Positions 50,557-59,273 of a DNA stretch of 64,000 bases are shown here, piece by piece (positions within the stretch are counted from its first letter, which is position 1; each line of letters opens with the position of its first letter). The stretch spans positions 310,001 through 374,000 of the forward strand of contig CAKRHW010000001.1 in NCBI GenBank assembly GCA_934339365.1, in the 5' to 3' direction. A program made the translations under genes and the position numbers. Below the pieces are notes generated by a model, which did not search any database, had not been told where the DNA came from, and saw only the letters and a list, made by a program, of their open reading frames with translations. The DNA is from an uncultured Lachnospiraceae bacterium. GTDB taxonomy: Bacteria; Bacillota; Clostridia; Lachnospirales; Lachnospiraceae.

Positions 50557-51348
50557 TGAATTAGCCAGAGTCTGTCGCATATGCTTCATTTCCTTATGTC
50601 TTGCATAGGTATAAAGAACCATGCCTGTCTTATTATAAATCCAGTATCCCCAGATAATCACCATCTTAAGTGCAAACATCCGGTGTTTCAATAATTTATC
50701 ATATACTTTTCCGACAGCACGAATCTTTTCCTTTTTTAAAATAAGGCGAATCAGATCATTATTACAGGTAACCGGCTGTTCAAATACGGAATATGCAGTT
50801 CCAACCCGAACGGCAGAATGTGCATCAGAACCTGCGGTCTCTGGCTTTTTATATTTCTGAGCAAGTGTTTTCGCTAATTTGTTATTTTCTAAAGGAATTC
50901 CGGAATTATATGATTCTATAAAATCAAACTTCTTAATGATATCCGGCTGATTCTTATAGAGATTGGTATTGGTAATTGCAAAATATCCATATCCATACGG
51001 ATGAGCTGCACCAATAATTCCACCTAATGTATGTACCAGCTTCTCTAAATGACAAAACTTCATTCCTCTTTTTTCTAAAAGAGGACAGTCTACACGATCC
51101 GGAAGAATAATCAAAACATGTCCACCATCTCTGGTATCATATTCAATTCCCTTTAATACTACAAAATCTTTTAATTCCTCTGGTTTATCCTGGCAGTGAA
51201 CCCAGGCTTCATGTCCTTTATAAGAATTGTGATCTGTTACAAGCATTCCGTCATAACCTTGTTCCTTTAGCATCTTCGCATAAGGAACAATTCCTAATTT
51301 CGCATCTAACGAGCCTTCTTTCGTATGACAATGCAAATCAAATTTCAC
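50554..51348 (-). CDS. PHP-domain phosphoesterase
   Basis: 264 residues. PHP metal motifs are visible: F-D-L-H-C-H-T-K-E-G near 3-12, V-T-D-H-N near 37-41, A-A-H-P-Y-G-Y-G near 114-121 and A-G-S-D-A-H near 172-177. Family members hydrolyse phosphoesters such as 3',5'-bisphosphates or short nucleic acids. The substrate is unknown. The start is GTG with GAGAGG upstream. A basic C-terminal 70 residues follows the fold. It follows metK by about 130 bases and is possibly in the same transcript. Confidence 0.85.
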   Translation of the reverse strand: MKFDLHCHTKEGSLDAKLGIVPYAKMLKEQGYDGMLVTDHNSYKGHEAWVHCQDKPEELKDFVVLKGIEYDTRDGGHVLIILPDRVDCPLLEKRGMKFCHLEKLVHTLGGIIGAAHPYGYGYFAITNTNLYKNQPDIIKKFDFIESYNSGIPLENNKLAKTLAQKYKKPETAGSDAHSAVRVGTAYSVFEQPVTCNNDLIRLILKKEKIRAVGKVYDKLLKHRMFALKMVIIWGYWIYNKTGMVLYTYARHKEMKHMRQTLANS

Positions 51349-51480
51349 GATATCCTCTCCTTTTTTTCAAAAAACAAAACTCTATGTTCATCTGTAGAAT
51401 ATATCAATCACTTTCAAATGTCAATGGAGATTTCTTCCAAAAAGAAGAGTTGGTATCGTTTATTTTATTTTTACACTCAG

Positions 51481-52671
51481 TTATGCTAAATATTTTTTTA
51501 AGTCTTCTACTTTATCAAGACGCTCCCATGGTAAATCAATATCTACTCTTCCGAAGTGGCCATAAGCTGCTGTCTGTTTGTAAATTGGTTTTCTTAAATC
51601 TAACATTTTAATAATACCGGCTGGTCTTAAATCAAAATTCTCACGAACAATATCCACGATCTTACTGTCTTCTAATTTTCCTGTTCCGTATGTGTCTACC
51701 ATAATTGACATTGGCTTTGCAACACCGATTGCGTAAGATAACTGAATTTCACACTTCTTGGCAAGTCCGGCAGCTACAATATTCTTTGCTGCATATCTTG
51801 CTGCATAAGCTGCACTTCTGTCAACCTTTGTACAATCTTTACCGGAAAATGCTCCACCGCCATGACGGGCATATCCACCATAGGTATCTACAATAATCTT
51901 TCGTCCCGTTAATCCACTGTCTCCATTTGGACCTCCAATAACAAAACGTCCAGTTGGATTGATAAAGAACTTTGTCTTTTCATCTACCAGTTCTTTTGGT
52001 AAAACCGGTTCAAATACATATTTCTTTACATCTTCATGAATCTGTTCCTGTGTAATCTCTGGATCATGCTGTGTAGAGCAGACAACTGTATCAATATGTG
52101 ACACTGTTCCATTTTCATCATATTCTACTGTTACCTGTGTCTTACCATCCGGGCGAAGATATGGAAGAGTTCCATTCTTACGAACCTCTGCTAATCGTCT
52201 TGATAATTTATGAGCTAAAGCAATTGGATATGGCATATATTCTTCTGTCTCATCTGTTGCATATCCAAACATCATTCCCTGGTCACCTGCACCGATTGCT
52301 TCAATCTCTTCATCTGACATTGTATTTTCTCTTGCTTCTAATGCCTTATTGACACCCATCGCAATATCTGGTGACTGCTTATCTAATGCAATCATAACTG
52401 CACAGGTGTTCGCATCGAATCCCTTTTCTGAATTATCATATCCGATCTCACGAACAGTGTCTCTTACGATTTTTTGATAATCTACATTCGCATTCGTTGT
52501 AATTTCTCCCATAACCATGATAAACCCTGTGTTCGTAAGTGTCTCACAGGCAACGCGGCTCATTGGATCCTGCTTTAATAATTCATCTAAAATTGCATCT
52601 GAAACCTGATCACATATTTTATCAGGATGTCCTTCTGTTACTGATTCTGATGTAAATAGTATTTTCTCCAT
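51481..52671 (-). CDS. metK: S-adenosylmethionine synthetase
   Basis: 396 residues, usual MetK length. Motifs include T-S-E-S-V-T-E-G-H-P-D-K near 7-18 (substrate loop), G-A-G-D-Q-G-M-M-F-G-Y-A near 126-137, G-G-P-N-G-D-S-G-L-T-G-R-K and G-G-G-A-F-S-G-K-D. It makes SAM from methionine and ATP. A SAM-I riboswitch with terminator directly upstream gives feedback control. AAGGAG precedes the ATG. Confidence 0.98.
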   Translation of the reverse strand: MEKILFTSESVTEGHPDKICDQVSDAILDELLKQDPMSRVACETLTNTGFIMVMGEITTNANVDYQKIVRDTVREIGYDNSEKGFDANTCAVMIALDKQSPDIAMGVNKALEARENTMSDEEIEAIGAGDQGMMFGYATDETEEYMPYPIALAHKLSRRLAEVRKNGTLPYLRPDGKTQVTVEYDENGTVSHIDTVVCSTQHDPEITQEQIHEDVKKYVFEPVLPKELVDEKTKFFINPTGRFVIGGPNGDSGLTGRKIIVDTYGGYARHGGGAFSGKDCTKVDRSAAYAARYAAKNIVAAGLAKKCEIQLSYAIGVAKPMSIMVDTYGTGKLEDSKIVDIVRENFDLRPAGIIKMLDLRKPIYKQTAAYGHFGRVDIDLPWERLDKVEDLKKYLA

Positions 52672-52693
52672 CTTTTTCTCCTTTATATTTTCA

Positions 52694-52836
52694 TAATAAA
52701 AACCCTCATTAAAAATGAGGGTATCAAAAATAAATCCCTCTTATTGTTCGATTGCTCGCTCAGGTTGGCACCTTCCATTCTGGGGTTGCCGTAGTTTCAC
52801 AGGACCTTTGTTCCTCCACCACTCTGAATAAGAGTA
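52694..52836 (-). promoter_or_regulatory. SAM-I riboswitch (S-box) of metK
   Basis: On the minus strand a P1 helix (52827-52834 pairing with 52738-52745) encloses the conserved S-box elements GTGGTGGAGGAAC, ACGGCAACC and GGTGCCAACC in order. It is followed by a terminator stem ACCCTCAT / ATGAGGGT and TTTTT (52694-52722). Binding of SAM should cause termination before metK. The element starts just 22 bases after the murA stop. Confidence 0.95.
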
Positions 52837-52857
52837 TTCTATATTCTGTCATTGTCA

Positions 52858-54150
52858 TTATACAGCCTTCAATTTGAACTTCTGAGCATCTTTTTCATTA
52901 TTTACTTTCTCGATTGAAGCTCCTAAAGCCTGTAATTTTTTCTCGAATTGTTCATAACCACGCTGGATATAAACAATATCATCTACTTCTGAGTATCCGT
53001 CTGCTGCTAATGCTGCAATAACCAATGCCGCTCCGGCTCTTAAATCCGGTGCAACAATCTCTGTTCCGGTAAATTTCTCTACCCCTGTAATAAATGCAGT
53101 CTTTCCTTCTACTTTAATATTAGCACCCATACGTACCAGTTCATCTACATACTTAAAACGATTCTCAAAAATCGTCTCAGTTACGATACTTGTACCGGAA
53201 GCTAAGGCAAGAACAACTGCAATCTGAGGCTGCATATCCGTCGGATATCCCGGGTATGGAAGTGTTGTAACCTTTGTACTCTTCAGCTGCTGTGTTCCAT
53301 ATACACGAACTGCATCATCATATTCTTCCACTTTGCATCCCATCTCATACAACTTAGAGGAAATGGCCTCTAAATGCTTTGGAATCACATTCTTAATTAA
53401 AATATTCCCCTTCGTTGCAGCAGCAGCCATCATAAAAGTACCTGCTTCAATCTGATCTGGAATTACAGAATATTCTGTTGCGTGTAACTTTGCAACACCT
53501 TTGATTCGAATCACATCGGTTCCTGCTCCACGAATATTAGCTCCCATGCTGTTTAACATATTGGCAACATCTACAATATGTGGTTCCTTAGCCGCATTCT
53601 CAATAATGGTTCTGCCTTCTGCCATAGAAGCAGCAAGCATCACATTAATGGTTGCTCCGACCGAAACAACATCCATATAGATATGTGTTCCATTCAGGTT
53701 TTCACATTTTGCCATAACCATTCCCTTATTGATCTTCACATCTGCTCCAAGTGCTTCAAAGCCTTTAATATGAAGATCAATTGGACGACTTCCTATATCA
53801 CATCCGCCCGGTAATGCTACTTCGGCTCTGCGATATTTTCCTAATAAAGCTCCTAATAAATAATAGGATGCTCTAATCTTTCTGATTGCATCATTATCTA
53901 CTGTATAAGACTGTATGGTACTTCCATCAATCCGGACTGTATGAGCATCAATTCTTTTTACCTTCGCACCTATCTCACCGATGACCTGCAGTAATACATT
54001 GATGTCTCTTACATCCGGCAAATTCTCAATTAAAACTTCTTCATCTGTCATGATTGCAGCTGCAAGAATCGCCAGTGCGGCATTCTTTGCTCCACCAATT
54101 TCTACTTCTCCAACAAGGGGATTGCCTCCCTTGATTACATATTTTTCCAT
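52858..54150 (-). CDS. murA: UDP-N-acetylglucosamine 1-carboxyvinyltransferase
   Basis: 430 residues. K22-N23 near the start of the fold, the catalytic Cys C117 in L-P-G-G-C-D-I-G-S-R-P-I-D-L-H, and R-A-G-A-A-L-V-I-A-A-L near the end mark MurA. It catalyses the first committed step of peptidoglycan synthesis using phosphoenolpyruvate; with Cys at 117 it is the fosfomycin-sensitive type. Firmicutes often have two MurA paralogues; which one this is cannot be decided here. It has its own promoter with a leader of about 140 bases. Confidence 0.95.
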   Translation of the reverse strand: MEKYVIKGGNPLVGEVEIGGAKNAALAILAAAIMTDEEVLIENLPDVRDINVLLQVIGEIGAKVKRIDAHTVRIDGSTIQSYTVDNDAIRKIRASYYLLGALLGKYRRAEVALPGGCDIGSRPIDLHIKGFEALGADVKINKGMVMAKCENLNGTHIYMDVVSVGATINVMLAASMAEGRTIIENAAKEPHIVDVANMLNSMGANIRGAGTDVIRIKGVAKLHATEYSVIPDQIEAGTFMMAAAATKGNILIKNVIPKHLEAISSKLYEMGCKVEEYDDAVRVYGTQQLKSTKVTTLPYPGYPTDMQPQIAVVLALASGTSIVTETIFENRFKYVDELVRMGANIKVEGKTAFITGVEKFTGTEIVAPDLRAGAALVIAALAADGYSEVDDIVYIQRGYEQFEKKLQALGASIEKVNNEKDAQKFKLKAV

Positions 54151-54300
54151 TTATACACCTCTATTTTCAAGTACATCTCGTATCTTAGACTCTCTACAAG
54201 ATTCTTATAACACTAGCGACAAAGCCTTTTTCTTAAAAAACATGTGTAATCGGTCAAAACTTTTACCCTAGCATCCTTATTATGCAACTATATCTTCATA

Positions 54301-54328
54301 ATTATAACATATTCTAATCATTTGTAAA
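54301..54328 (-). promoter_or_regulatory. Promoter of murA
   Basis: Minus strand TTTACA, 16 bases, TATAAT; long untranslated leader follows with no riboswitch I recognise. Confidence 0.6.
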
Positions 54329-54391
54329 TAACAGAATCTGCTATTTGATAAATTCTTCAAGAGTGCATTATAAAATAAAATGGTTTAAATA

Positions 54392-54892
54392 TCAAGTAGC
54401 TATTAATAATTTCATCACCTGATCAAGTGTTTCTTCTATTGTCAATCCTTTTTCATCTACAATAAGGTCTGCATATTTTTCATATAATGGGACACGCTCT
54501 TCGTACAAATCCGTCAAAGTCTGATTTTCTCTTACCGTAACACCCCGGCTCCTAATATCTCCTAAACGGGTCTTTAACTCTTCTAAATCAATTTTTAAGT
54601 AAATCACTGTTCCCATTTTCTTTAAATGTTCCATGGCTTCTCTGCCATAAACAACACTTCCTCCTGTAGAAATAACCGTATGTTCCATCTCTAAGGAAGC
54701 ATTGACTCTGTTTTCTACTTCTATAAAACCGTCAATTCCTTTTTCTGCAATAATATCCTTTAGTAGTTTTCCTTCCTGCTCCTGAATCACTAAGTCCGAG
54801 TCACAGAACTGATATCCTAATGCCTTTGCAAGAAGTATACCAATCGTACTTTTTCCAACACCCGGCATACCAATTAAAACAATATTACTCAT
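54392..54892 (-). CDS. Shikimate-kinase-like protein
   Basis: 166 residues with the P-loop G-M-P-G-V-G-K-S-T at 8-16, D-S-D at 31-33 and the late Arg in E-R-V-P-L-Y, all as in AroK. However, the substrate-binding Arg of the F-R-x-x-E motif is replaced (F56-I57) and the G-G-G motif is G-G-S (77-79), so the acceptor may not be shikimate. The ATG at 54892 overlaps the flavin reductase stop by eight bases, and AAAGGT lies upstream. No other aro genes are nearby. Confidence 0.72.
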   Translation of the reverse strand: MSNIVLIGMPGVGKSTIGILLAKALGYQFCDSDLVIQEQEGKLLKDIIAEKGIDGFIEVENRVNASLEMEHTVISTGGSVVYGREAMEHLKKMGTVIYLKIDLEELKTRLGDIRSRGVTVRENQTLTDLYEERVPLYEKYADLIVDEKGLTIEETLDQVMKLLIAT

Positions 54893-55487
54893 AGATTTTA
54901 CCTTTCTTTTTCTTTGTTCTTCCGTTCTTTCTCGCAATACTGTAACCAAATTTTCCTATTTTCTTTCCTAAATCATAGTACTCTCCATGACTGTAGACAA
55001 TCGGTTTTGCTTTTGCCAAATCAAATTTACCTTTGTCATCCATATATTTCTGATCTGCATGAACTGCAAGCACTTCTGCTAAAAACATATCATGAGAACC
55101 ACAGGCAATGGTCTGAACAACTTTACATTCAATATTGACCGGACTCTCTTTTATTAAAGGTGCCGCTACATATTCTGCCTTTTCTTTCGTCAAATGACAT
55201 TTTTTAAATTTGTCAATCTCTCTTCCTGATTTTACGCCACAGTAATCTGTCGCATAGGCTAATTCTTTTGTTGTCAGATTGATTACAAATTCCTTTGTTT
55301 CTTTAATCATTGCATAGGAATACCTCGACGGTCGAACTGAGATATAAACCATTGCCGGATTCGTACATACAGTACCTGTCCATGCTACGGTAAAAACATT
55401 GTCTTTTCCCTCTCCATTAGCAACGGAAACCAGTACTGCTGGCAATGGGTAAACCATATTTCCTGGTTTCCACACTTCTTTTGACAT
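54885..55487 (-). CDS. Flavin reductase family (FMN-binding split barrel) protein
   Basis: 200 residues with the split-barrel flavin-binding pattern: Y-P-L-P-A-V-L-V-S near 13-21, T-V-A-W-T-G-T-V-C-T-N-P near 33-44, V-R-P-S-R-Y-S near 51-57, and S-H-D-M-F-L-A-E-V near 130. Related proteins reduce flavins or act as FMN-dependent oxidoreductases. A short Lys-rich end follows. It lies 20 bases after the pyrophosphatase gene and overlaps the kinase-like gene, so the three form an operon. Confidence 0.88.
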   Translation of the reverse strand: MSKEVWKPGNMVYPLPAVLVSVANGEGKDNVFTVAWTGTVCTNPAMVYISVRPSRYSYAMIKETKEFVINLTTKELAYATDYCGVKSGREIDKFKKCHLTKEKAEYVAAPLIKESPVNIECKVVQTIACGSHDMFLAEVLAVHADQKYMDDKGKFDLAKAKPIVYSHGEYYDLGKKIGKFGYSIARKNGRTKKKKGKIYE

Positions 55488-55507
55488 ATTATTCCTCCAT
55501 GAAAGGA

Positions 55508-57160
55508 TTAATTTTGAATTGCCTGCATAATACTTGGCAACAACTGTTTCTTTCTAGATACTACTCCCTTAAGATATACAGAATTGCCTCCTTCTTTATA
55601 GTCAAACGCATTCTCTACAATCTGAGGTGCTTCATCACCTGCAAATACAATTTCAGAACTTTCTTCTAATATATTTGTTAACATAAAGTATACAGAACCT
55701 ACTCCTAATTCCTTGTATGCCTTCTCCATATAATCTGCAACTTTATTCTTCACTTCTTCTAATTCATCATTTGTCATGGCACTTACCTGACCGATACCAA
55801 AGGAAACGCCATCAACTGTAAATTTTTTGAAATCCTGATAGAAAATTTCTTCTGCTGATTTGCCGGATAAATCACTTCCTGCCTTAAACATTGCCAATGC
55901 AAGCTGTTCAATATCTACATTTGCAATCTTGGCTAATTTTTCAGCAATCTCCTTGTCTACCTGTGTACATGTTGGTGAACGGAACATCAATGTATCCGAA
56001 ATAATAGCAGATAATAACAATCCCGCAATATTGGCCGGAATCTCTACGTTATTTTCTGTCATCATCTGATAAATGATAGTGGCTGTACATCCAAGTGGCT
56101 GATTACGGAAATAAATCGGATTTAATGTCTCAACATTTCCAATTCTATGGTGATCAATAATCTCTACAACCTGTGCATCATCTAAGCCATCAACGGTCTG
56201 GCTCTTCTCATTGTGATCAACTAAAATAACTCTCTTTTGTGTTGCATTTAATAAATCACGACGAGACATCATTCCTAAGTAGTCCCCTTTACTGTCTAAA
56301 ACAGGGAAATCACGATAACGTTTCTTTGACATGACATCTTTGACAGTCTCTGTATGATCTTCGTCCTGGAAAGTTACTAATCCTTCTCTTGTCATAAAAT
56401 AGCTGATTGGCATACTCTGATTAATCAAACGTGCAACTGTAAATGCATCATATTTTGTCAGAATCAAAGCACAATCCTGTTCTTTCGCCTTCTTTAAAAC
56501 ATCATCTTCTACTTCTGAACCTTCACAGACAATGATTGCTCCAGTTTTCTTTTCTAAAGCACAAAGCTGATTTTCTTTCAGGTTACCAAGAATTACCAAA
56601 TCATCTTCTTCTACATAATCTTTCACGATATCAGCATTTGATGCTGCAACGACAACTTTTCCCTTTGTATAATATTTTTCAATATTACCGGCAACCATTG
56701 TTCCTTCAATTGTCTCTGCAATATTCGTAAACTTAGTATGTGCTGTCGAAAGAATTGCATTATCATACACATCCATATATGCCTTTGCAATGTCCTCAGT
56801 TGTAATCACACCTTCTACTTTATTCGAACGTAAAACAGGTAATGTATAAAGTTCCTTCTCCTTCATAATTGTCCAGGCTTTCTTTAAAGAAATCTTACGA
56901 TTCACGCCTGTTGTTTTACAAATCTCAATATCCTTTACCTGAGTCGAAATGTCTGCAATAAACTTTGGCGCTTCAAAATGAAAGTAATTTAAAACATACT
57001 TTGTTTCTTCGCTTACACTTCCTGCACGACAAGGAATATATTTTTCATTTTCTCCACAAATCTGATTCTTAAAATATGCATAAGAAATAGCAGAGCAGAT
57101 AGAATCTGTATCTGGATTCTTATGTCCAATGACAAATGTTTTTACAATATCTTTATTCAT
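55508..57160 (-). CDS. CBS-domain manganese-dependent inorganic pyrophosphatase
   Basis: 550 residues, a family II pyrophosphatase with a regulatory insert. DHH metal motifs: G-H-K-N-P-D-T-D-S at 12-20, then V-D-H-N-E and I-D-H-H-R near 330-355. Between them lie two CBS domains with a DRTGG domain, and a DHHA2 domain closes the protein. CBS-PPases are inhibited by AMP/ADP and activated by ATP or diadenosine polyphosphates. The enzyme pulls biosynthetic reactions by removing pyrophosphate. It leads the operon and is divergent from the sigma-like gene. Confidence 0.93.
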   Translation of the reverse strand: MNKDIVKTFVIGHKNPDTDSICSAISYAYFKNQICGENEKYIPCRAGSVSEETKYVLNYFHFEAPKFIADISTQVKDIEICKTTGVNRKISLKKAWTIMKEKELYTLPVLRSNKVEGVITTEDIAKAYMDVYDNAILSTAHTKFTNIAETIEGTMVAGNIEKYYTKGKVVVAASNADIVKDYVEEDDLVILGNLKENQLCALEKKTGAIIVCEGSEVEDDVLKKAKEQDCALILTKYDAFTVARLINQSMPISYFMTREGLVTFQDEDHTETVKDVMSKKRYRDFPVLDSKGDYLGMMSRRDLLNATQKRVILVDHNEKSQTVDGLDDAQVVEIIDHHRIGNVETLNPIYFRNQPLGCTATIIYQMMTENNVEIPANIAGLLLSAIISDTLMFRSPTCTQVDKEIAEKLAKIANVDIEQLALAMFKAGSDLSGKSAEEIFYQDFKKFTVDGVSFGIGQVSAMTNDELEEVKNKVADYMEKAYKELGVGSVYFMLTNILEESSEIVFAGDEAPQIVENAFDYKEGGNSVYLKGVVSRKKQLLPSIMQAIQN

Positions 57161-57226
57161 TTGCTTCTTATCTCCATTCTGTAATTATTTTCTGTACTAA
57201 AATTCTAATCTCGCACACTGTTGTAC

Positions 57227-57255
57227 ATTATACAACATTATCTTACATGTCGCAA
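57227..57255 (-). promoter_or_regulatory. Pyrophosphatase operon promoter with palindromic -10
   Basis: Minus strand TTGCGA, 17 bases, TATAAT. A palindrome GTTGTA / TACAAC with a 5-base gap (57220-57236) covers the -10 box and could be an operator. Confidence 0.65.
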
Positions 57256-57323
57256 GATTCCTGTGTGCTCTTTTCCTGATAAGTTTTTTTCACCTTTCTA
57301 TTTTCTATTTCTCTTTTTATCTC

Positions 57324-57352
57324 TTGATTTTTTAGGTTTGCACGATTATAGT
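57324..57352 (+). promoter_or_regulatory. Promoter of the sigma-like gene
   Basis: TTGATT, 17 bases, TATAGT; leader of about 40 bases. It lies back to back with the pyrophosphatase promoter. Confidence 0.6.
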
Positions 57353-57399
57353 ATTGTAAGAACAAACGCAATTTTTATTTTATATAAAGGGGTTTTTTT

Positions 57400-58272
57400 A
57401 TGAACAAAAATACAAACCAGAACAGTCCTGCAACGGACCGGCAAAAATATGAATTTAACCAGTTACTTTCTAATTTAATTGAGAAAGCGCAACAACAGAA
57501 TCAGGAATTAACAAAAGATGAAATTGATTCAGAATTTTCCAAAATCGGAATTCCGCTCGAACTTCATAGCCACATCTATGATTATTTAAAATCAAATCAC
57601 ATTTCTATCCTCTCAGATGACACTTCGGGTAAATCCTCTTTTGAAAAAGAATCCGGGAATTATAACGAAACCATTCAACAGATGTTTACTGCACCGGAAG
57701 GAATTGATTTATCAGGAGAGGAACAGGATTTTCTTCAGATGTATTATGATGATTTACAGGCAGTTCCAGACTTGTCTGTTTCAGACAAAGCTTCTGTTAT
57801 CCGCAACTATTATCAAGAAAATTCTATTGAAAAAAATGATTTCATAGAATATTTTCTTTCTCTTGTATTAGACATCCTTCCTACTTATAAAGAACAGGGT
57901 GTTTCAAGCGGAGATTTGATTCAGGAAGGAAATCTTGGATTGATGGAAGGAATTGTTTCATTCCTTTTTGATTCCACTCTAGACGATAAACAGCTTGTTA
58001 CAGCTTTTCAGAGTTTTTTAATGGAATCCATTGAGTCTGCCATGCAGCAGGCAATCCGGGAACAGTCTTCCTCTTCTAATATCAGTGAACATCTTGCTGC
58101 AAGAGCAAATACTCTTGATCATGCATCCCGCGAGCTTGCTAAAAAATTAGACCGCGAGCCAACACTAGAAGAACTTTCAAAGCATTTAGGTCTTCCCGAG
58201 GACGAGATTCGTAATATTATGAAATATTCTTTAGATGCACTGACCATTCAGGCTGACACCAAAGTCGTATAA
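57400..58272 (+). CDS. Sigma-70-like protein lacking region 4
   Basis: 290 residues that align by eye with a primary sigma factor: region 1.1 (about 17-72), region 1.2 (F-L-Q-M-Y-Y-D-D-L, about 111-140), regions 2.1-2.2 (S-G-D-L-I-Q-E-G-N-L-G-L-M-E-G at 170-184), a degenerate 2.3-2.4 (185-232) without the W/Y/F residues used for melting, and region 3 (R-E-L-A-K-K-L-D-R-E-P-T-L-E-E-L near 244-259). It ends where region 3.2 would begin; there is no region 4. AAAGGGG precedes the ATG. It may bind core polymerase without recognising promoters. Confidence 0.8.
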   Translation: MNKNTNQNSPATDRQKYEFNQLLSNLIEKAQQQNQELTKDEIDSEFSKIGIPLELHSHIYDYLKSNHISILSDDTSGKSSFEKESGNYNETIQQMFTAPEGIDLSGEEQDFLQMYYDDLQAVPDLSVSDKASVIRNYYQENSIEKNDFIEYFLSLVLDILPTYKEQGVSSGDLIQEGNLGLMEGIVSFLFDSTLDDKQLVTAFQSFLMESIESAMQQAIREQSSSSNISEHLAARANTLDHASRELAKKLDREPTLEELSKHLGLPEDEIRNIMKYSLDALTIQADTKVV

Positions 58273-58325
58273 AAAAACAGACTGTAAAAATTGAGAGAAT
58301 TCTCATTTTTACAGTCTGTTTTTTT
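58271..58325. terminator. Bidirectional terminator
   Basis: Long stem aaaaaaacagactgtaaaaa / tttttacagtctgttttttt with an inner tgaga/tctca stem, between the sigma-like gene and transketolase. Confidence 0.9.
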
Positions 58326-58328
58326 ACA

Positions 58329-59273
58329 TTATTTTTCAACAAATGCTTTTACTTTCTTATAAATGCTTTGTGCATCTAATCCATATTTCTTAATCAATTC
58401 CAATGCAGGACCTGATTCTCCAAATACATCATTGATACCAATCTTTAAAACTTTTGTTGGATAATTTTCTGATAAGCAGTCGCATACTGCACTTCCTAAA
58501 CCTCCAATGACAGAATGTTCTTCTACTGTAACAACTTTTCCTGTTTCTTTTGCAGAAGCAACAATCAATTCATCGTCTAATGGTTTAATGGTATGGATAT
58601 TAACCAGCTTTGCACTAATTCCATCCTTTTCTAATAATTTTACAGCCTCTAATGATTCACTGACACATAAACCTGTTGTTACGATTGTAACATCTTTGCC
58701 TTCTTTGAGAACAACACCTTTGCCCATTTCAAAGTGATAATCTTCTCTGTCATTGATCACAGGTACAGCAAGTCTTCCAAAACGGATATATACAGGTCCC
58801 TGGTATTCACACGCTGCTTCTACCGCTGCTTTTGCCTCAATATCATCTGCCGGACACATAACAACCATTCCCGGTATACTTCTCATAAGCGCAAGATCTT
58901 CATTACACTGATGGGTTGCTCCATCCTCTCCAACAGAAATTCCTGCATGTGTAGCTCCAATCTTTACATTCAAATGTGGATAACCAACTGAATTACGAAT
59001 CTGCTCAAATGCTCTTCCTGCTGCAAACATGGCAAAGGAACTTGCCCATGGAATCTTACCTGTTGTTGCAAGTCCTGCTGCAATTCCAATCATATTACAT
59101 TCTGCAATTCCACAATCAATATGACGTTCCGGAAATGCTTTTCTAAAGATAGCAGTCTTCGTAGCTGCTGCAAGATCCGCATCAAGTACTACTAAATTGT
59201 CATATTTTTTACCCATCTCGACAAGGGCGTTTCCATAACTTTCTCTTGTTGCTATTTTCTTTACTTCTGACAT
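58329..59273 (-). CDS. Transketolase, C-terminal subunit
   Basis: 314 residues covering the pyrimidine-binding and C-terminal domains of transketolase: catalytic Glu region I-D-C-G-I-A-E-C-N-M-I-G near 56-67 and G-I-S-V-G-E-D-G-A-T-H-Q near 108-119. With the N-terminal subunit it forms the split transketolase common in Clostridia, moving two-carbon units in the non-oxidative pentose phosphate pathway. Its start overlaps the end of the N-terminal subunit gene by 13 bases. Confidence 0.95.
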   Translation of the reverse strand: MSEVKKIATRESYGNALVEMGKKYDNLVVLDADLAAATKTAIFRKAFPERHIDCGIAECNMIGIAAGLATTGKIPWASSFAMFAAGRAFEQIRNSVGYPHLNVKIGATHAGISVGEDGATHQCNEDLALMRSIPGMVVMCPADDIEAKAAVEAACEYQGPVYIRFGRLAVPVINDREDYHFEMGKGVVLKEGKDVTIVTTGLCVSESLEAVKLLEKDGISAKLVNIHTIKPLDDELIVASAKETGKVVTVEEHSVIGGLGSAVCDCLSENYPTKVLKIGINDVFGESGPALELIKKYGLDAQSIYKKVKAFVEK

